Shown piece after piece: positions 6,671 through 7,218 of a stretch of 7,218 nt of DNA. The DNA lies in NCBI GenBank assembly GCA_043743335.1, contig JAYTWR010000151.1, positions 1 through 7,218 on the forward strand, read 5' to 3'. The translations under genes were made by a program, and so were the position numbers. The notes beneath the pieces were generated by a model that saw only the letters and a program-made list of their open reading frames with translations, had not been told where the DNA came from and did no database searches. Every line of letters starts with the position of its first letter. Positions within the stretch are counted from its first letter, which is position 1. Origin of the DNA: UBA5216 sp043743335 (GTDB lineage Bacteria > Pseudomonadota > Gammaproteobacteria > Burkholderiales > SG8-41).

Positions 6671-6682
6671 CGAGTATACTCG
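6671..6682. promoter_or_regulatory. Perfect 12-bp palindrome in divergent promoter region
   Basis: CGAGTATACTCG is self-complementary over all 12 bases and lies almost centrally in the 71-bp gap (6645-6715) between two divergent genes. It embeds TATACT, close to a -10 hexamer, readable on both strands, although I see no good -35 at the right spacing in either direction. A dimeric regulator bound here could cover promoters for both the SDR operon and the Bug receptor gene. The palindrome is seen; the operator role is inferred. Confidence 0.5.
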
Positions 6683-6706
6683 CAGCCTGAGACGCAAGCT
6701 TCTACT

Positions 6707-6710
6707 AAGG
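6707..6710 (+). promoter_or_regulatory. Ribosome binding site of Bug receptor gene
   Basis: AAGG sits five bases upstream of ATG 6716 (CTAAGG then CATTT). It supports this start, which also places a well-formed signal peptide at the N-terminus. Confidence 0.6.
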
Positions 6711-6715
6711 CATTT

Positions 6716-7218
6716 ATGAAAAAACTCTTTAAAACAATTAGTTACGTTATTTTAATGTGTGCTGCGCCAGTGCTTGCGCAAGACAGCTTTCCGTCGCGCC
6801 CGATACGCTGGATTGTGCCCGCCCCGCCCGGCGGCGGCACCGATGCGGTATCGCGCATCATGGCACCCAAGCTGGTTGATCTGTGGAAGCAGCAAATCGT
6901 CGTCGATAACCGCGGCGGCGCGCAGGGCAGCATCGCCACTGCGCTGGCGGCAAAATCCGCGCCCGACGGCTACACCATCCTGTTTGGTTTCTCCGGCCCG
7001 CTGGCGGTCAACCCGCATATCTTCCCTGAGGTGGGTTACGACTCGCTGCGTGACTTCGCCGCACTCACACGCTACACCCAACAGCCGATGGTAATGACCG
7101 CGCATCCCTCGCTGCCGGCGAACACGCTGAAAGAAGTGGCTTCTTACGCAAAGGCCAATCCGGGCAAGGTCACGTTTGCCTCCAGCGCGTCGTTGCAGCA
7201 CTTGGCAGGCGAGTTGTT
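6716..7218 (+). CDS. Bug/TctC-family periplasmic solute-binding protein, 3' truncated by window
   Basis: The frame runs from ATG 6716 off the right edge, giving 167 codons; full family members are about 320 residues, so roughly half is present. Residues 1-21 form a Sec signal peptide (MKKLFKTISYVILMCAAPVLA, cut before Gln22). Cys15 is not in a lipobox context, so it is probably soluble in the periplasm. The mature start DSFPSRPIRWIVPAPPGGGTDAVSR matches the Bug hallmark of an arginine-proline-isoleucine strand followed by a glycine-rich ligand loop with an Asp. VVDNRGGAQGS, APDGYTILFG and HPSLPANTL with later NPGKVTFASS follow the family order. Bug proteins bind organic acids such as carboxylates for tripartite tricarboxylate transport or sensing; many are orphans without a TctA/TctB partner nearby, and none is seen here. 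The gene is divergent from the SDR-AKR-ABC operon, suggesting shared control. Confidence 0.9.
   Translation, partial: MKKLFKTISYVILMCAAPVLAQDSFPSRPIRWIVPAPPGGGTDAVSRIMAPKLVDLWKQQIVVDNRGGAQGSIATALAAKSAPDGYTILFGFSGPLAVNPHIFPEVGYDSLRDFAALTRYTQQPMVMTAHPSLPANTLKEVASYAKANPGKVTFASSASLQHLAGEL

Noticed and set aside
6752..7201. Minus-strand 149-codon frame at the right end
   Set aside because: It is antisense to the Bug receptor, whose frame has a signal peptide and clear family motifs.

Overview
The window looks like a chromosomal stretch from a betaproteobacterium, most likely order Burkholderiales. The base composition is moderately GC-rich, intergenic DNA is AT-rich, and the right end carries a Bug/TctC-type solute receptor, a family greatly expanded in that order. 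A 3-hydroxybutyrate-dehydrogenase-like SDR and a secreted Abhydrolase_10-type protein fit the same background. This placement is inference; no rRNA or marker gene is present.

Layout, left to right. Positions 1-58 hold two short hairpins and no gene. Positions 59-331 (+) encode what looks like the C-terminal half of a GGDEF (diguanylate cyclase) domain whose signature motif is missing or decayed. Positions 332-392 are a convergent gap with hairpins and a tandem 8-mer. Positions 393-2402 (-) encode a 669-residue secreted alpha/beta hydrolase. Positions 2403-2569 hold a long REP/MITE-like inverted repeat.

From 6644 down to 2570 runs a compact minus-strand cluster that reads as one operon: SDR dehydrogenase, 29 bp gap, aldo/keto reductase, 42 bp gap made of 10-bp tandem repeats, ABC ATPase, 4-base ATGA overlap, ABC-2-type permease. 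Divergent from it, across 71 bp carrying a perfect 12-bp palindrome, a Bug-family periplasmic binding protein starts at 6716 and runs off the right edge.

How the genes may work together (inference): the Bug receptor would bind an organic acid in the periplasm, the SDR and AKR would interconvert hydroxy and keto/aldehyde groups on a small carboxylate, and the ABC-2 pair would move an unknown, probably outward-going, substrate. The central palindrome could co-regulate both directions. The ATPase and permease clearly belong together; their functional tie to the dehydrogenases rests only on spacing and orientation.

I found no CRISPR array, tRNA, rRNA, transposase, phage gene or recognisable defence system. 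Most of the window is ordinary metabolism and transport. The items most worth a second look are the palindrome in the divergent promoter region, the inverted-repeat element, the Q-loop substitution in the ATPase, the altered active-site neighbourhood of the SDR, and the decayed GGDEF fragment.
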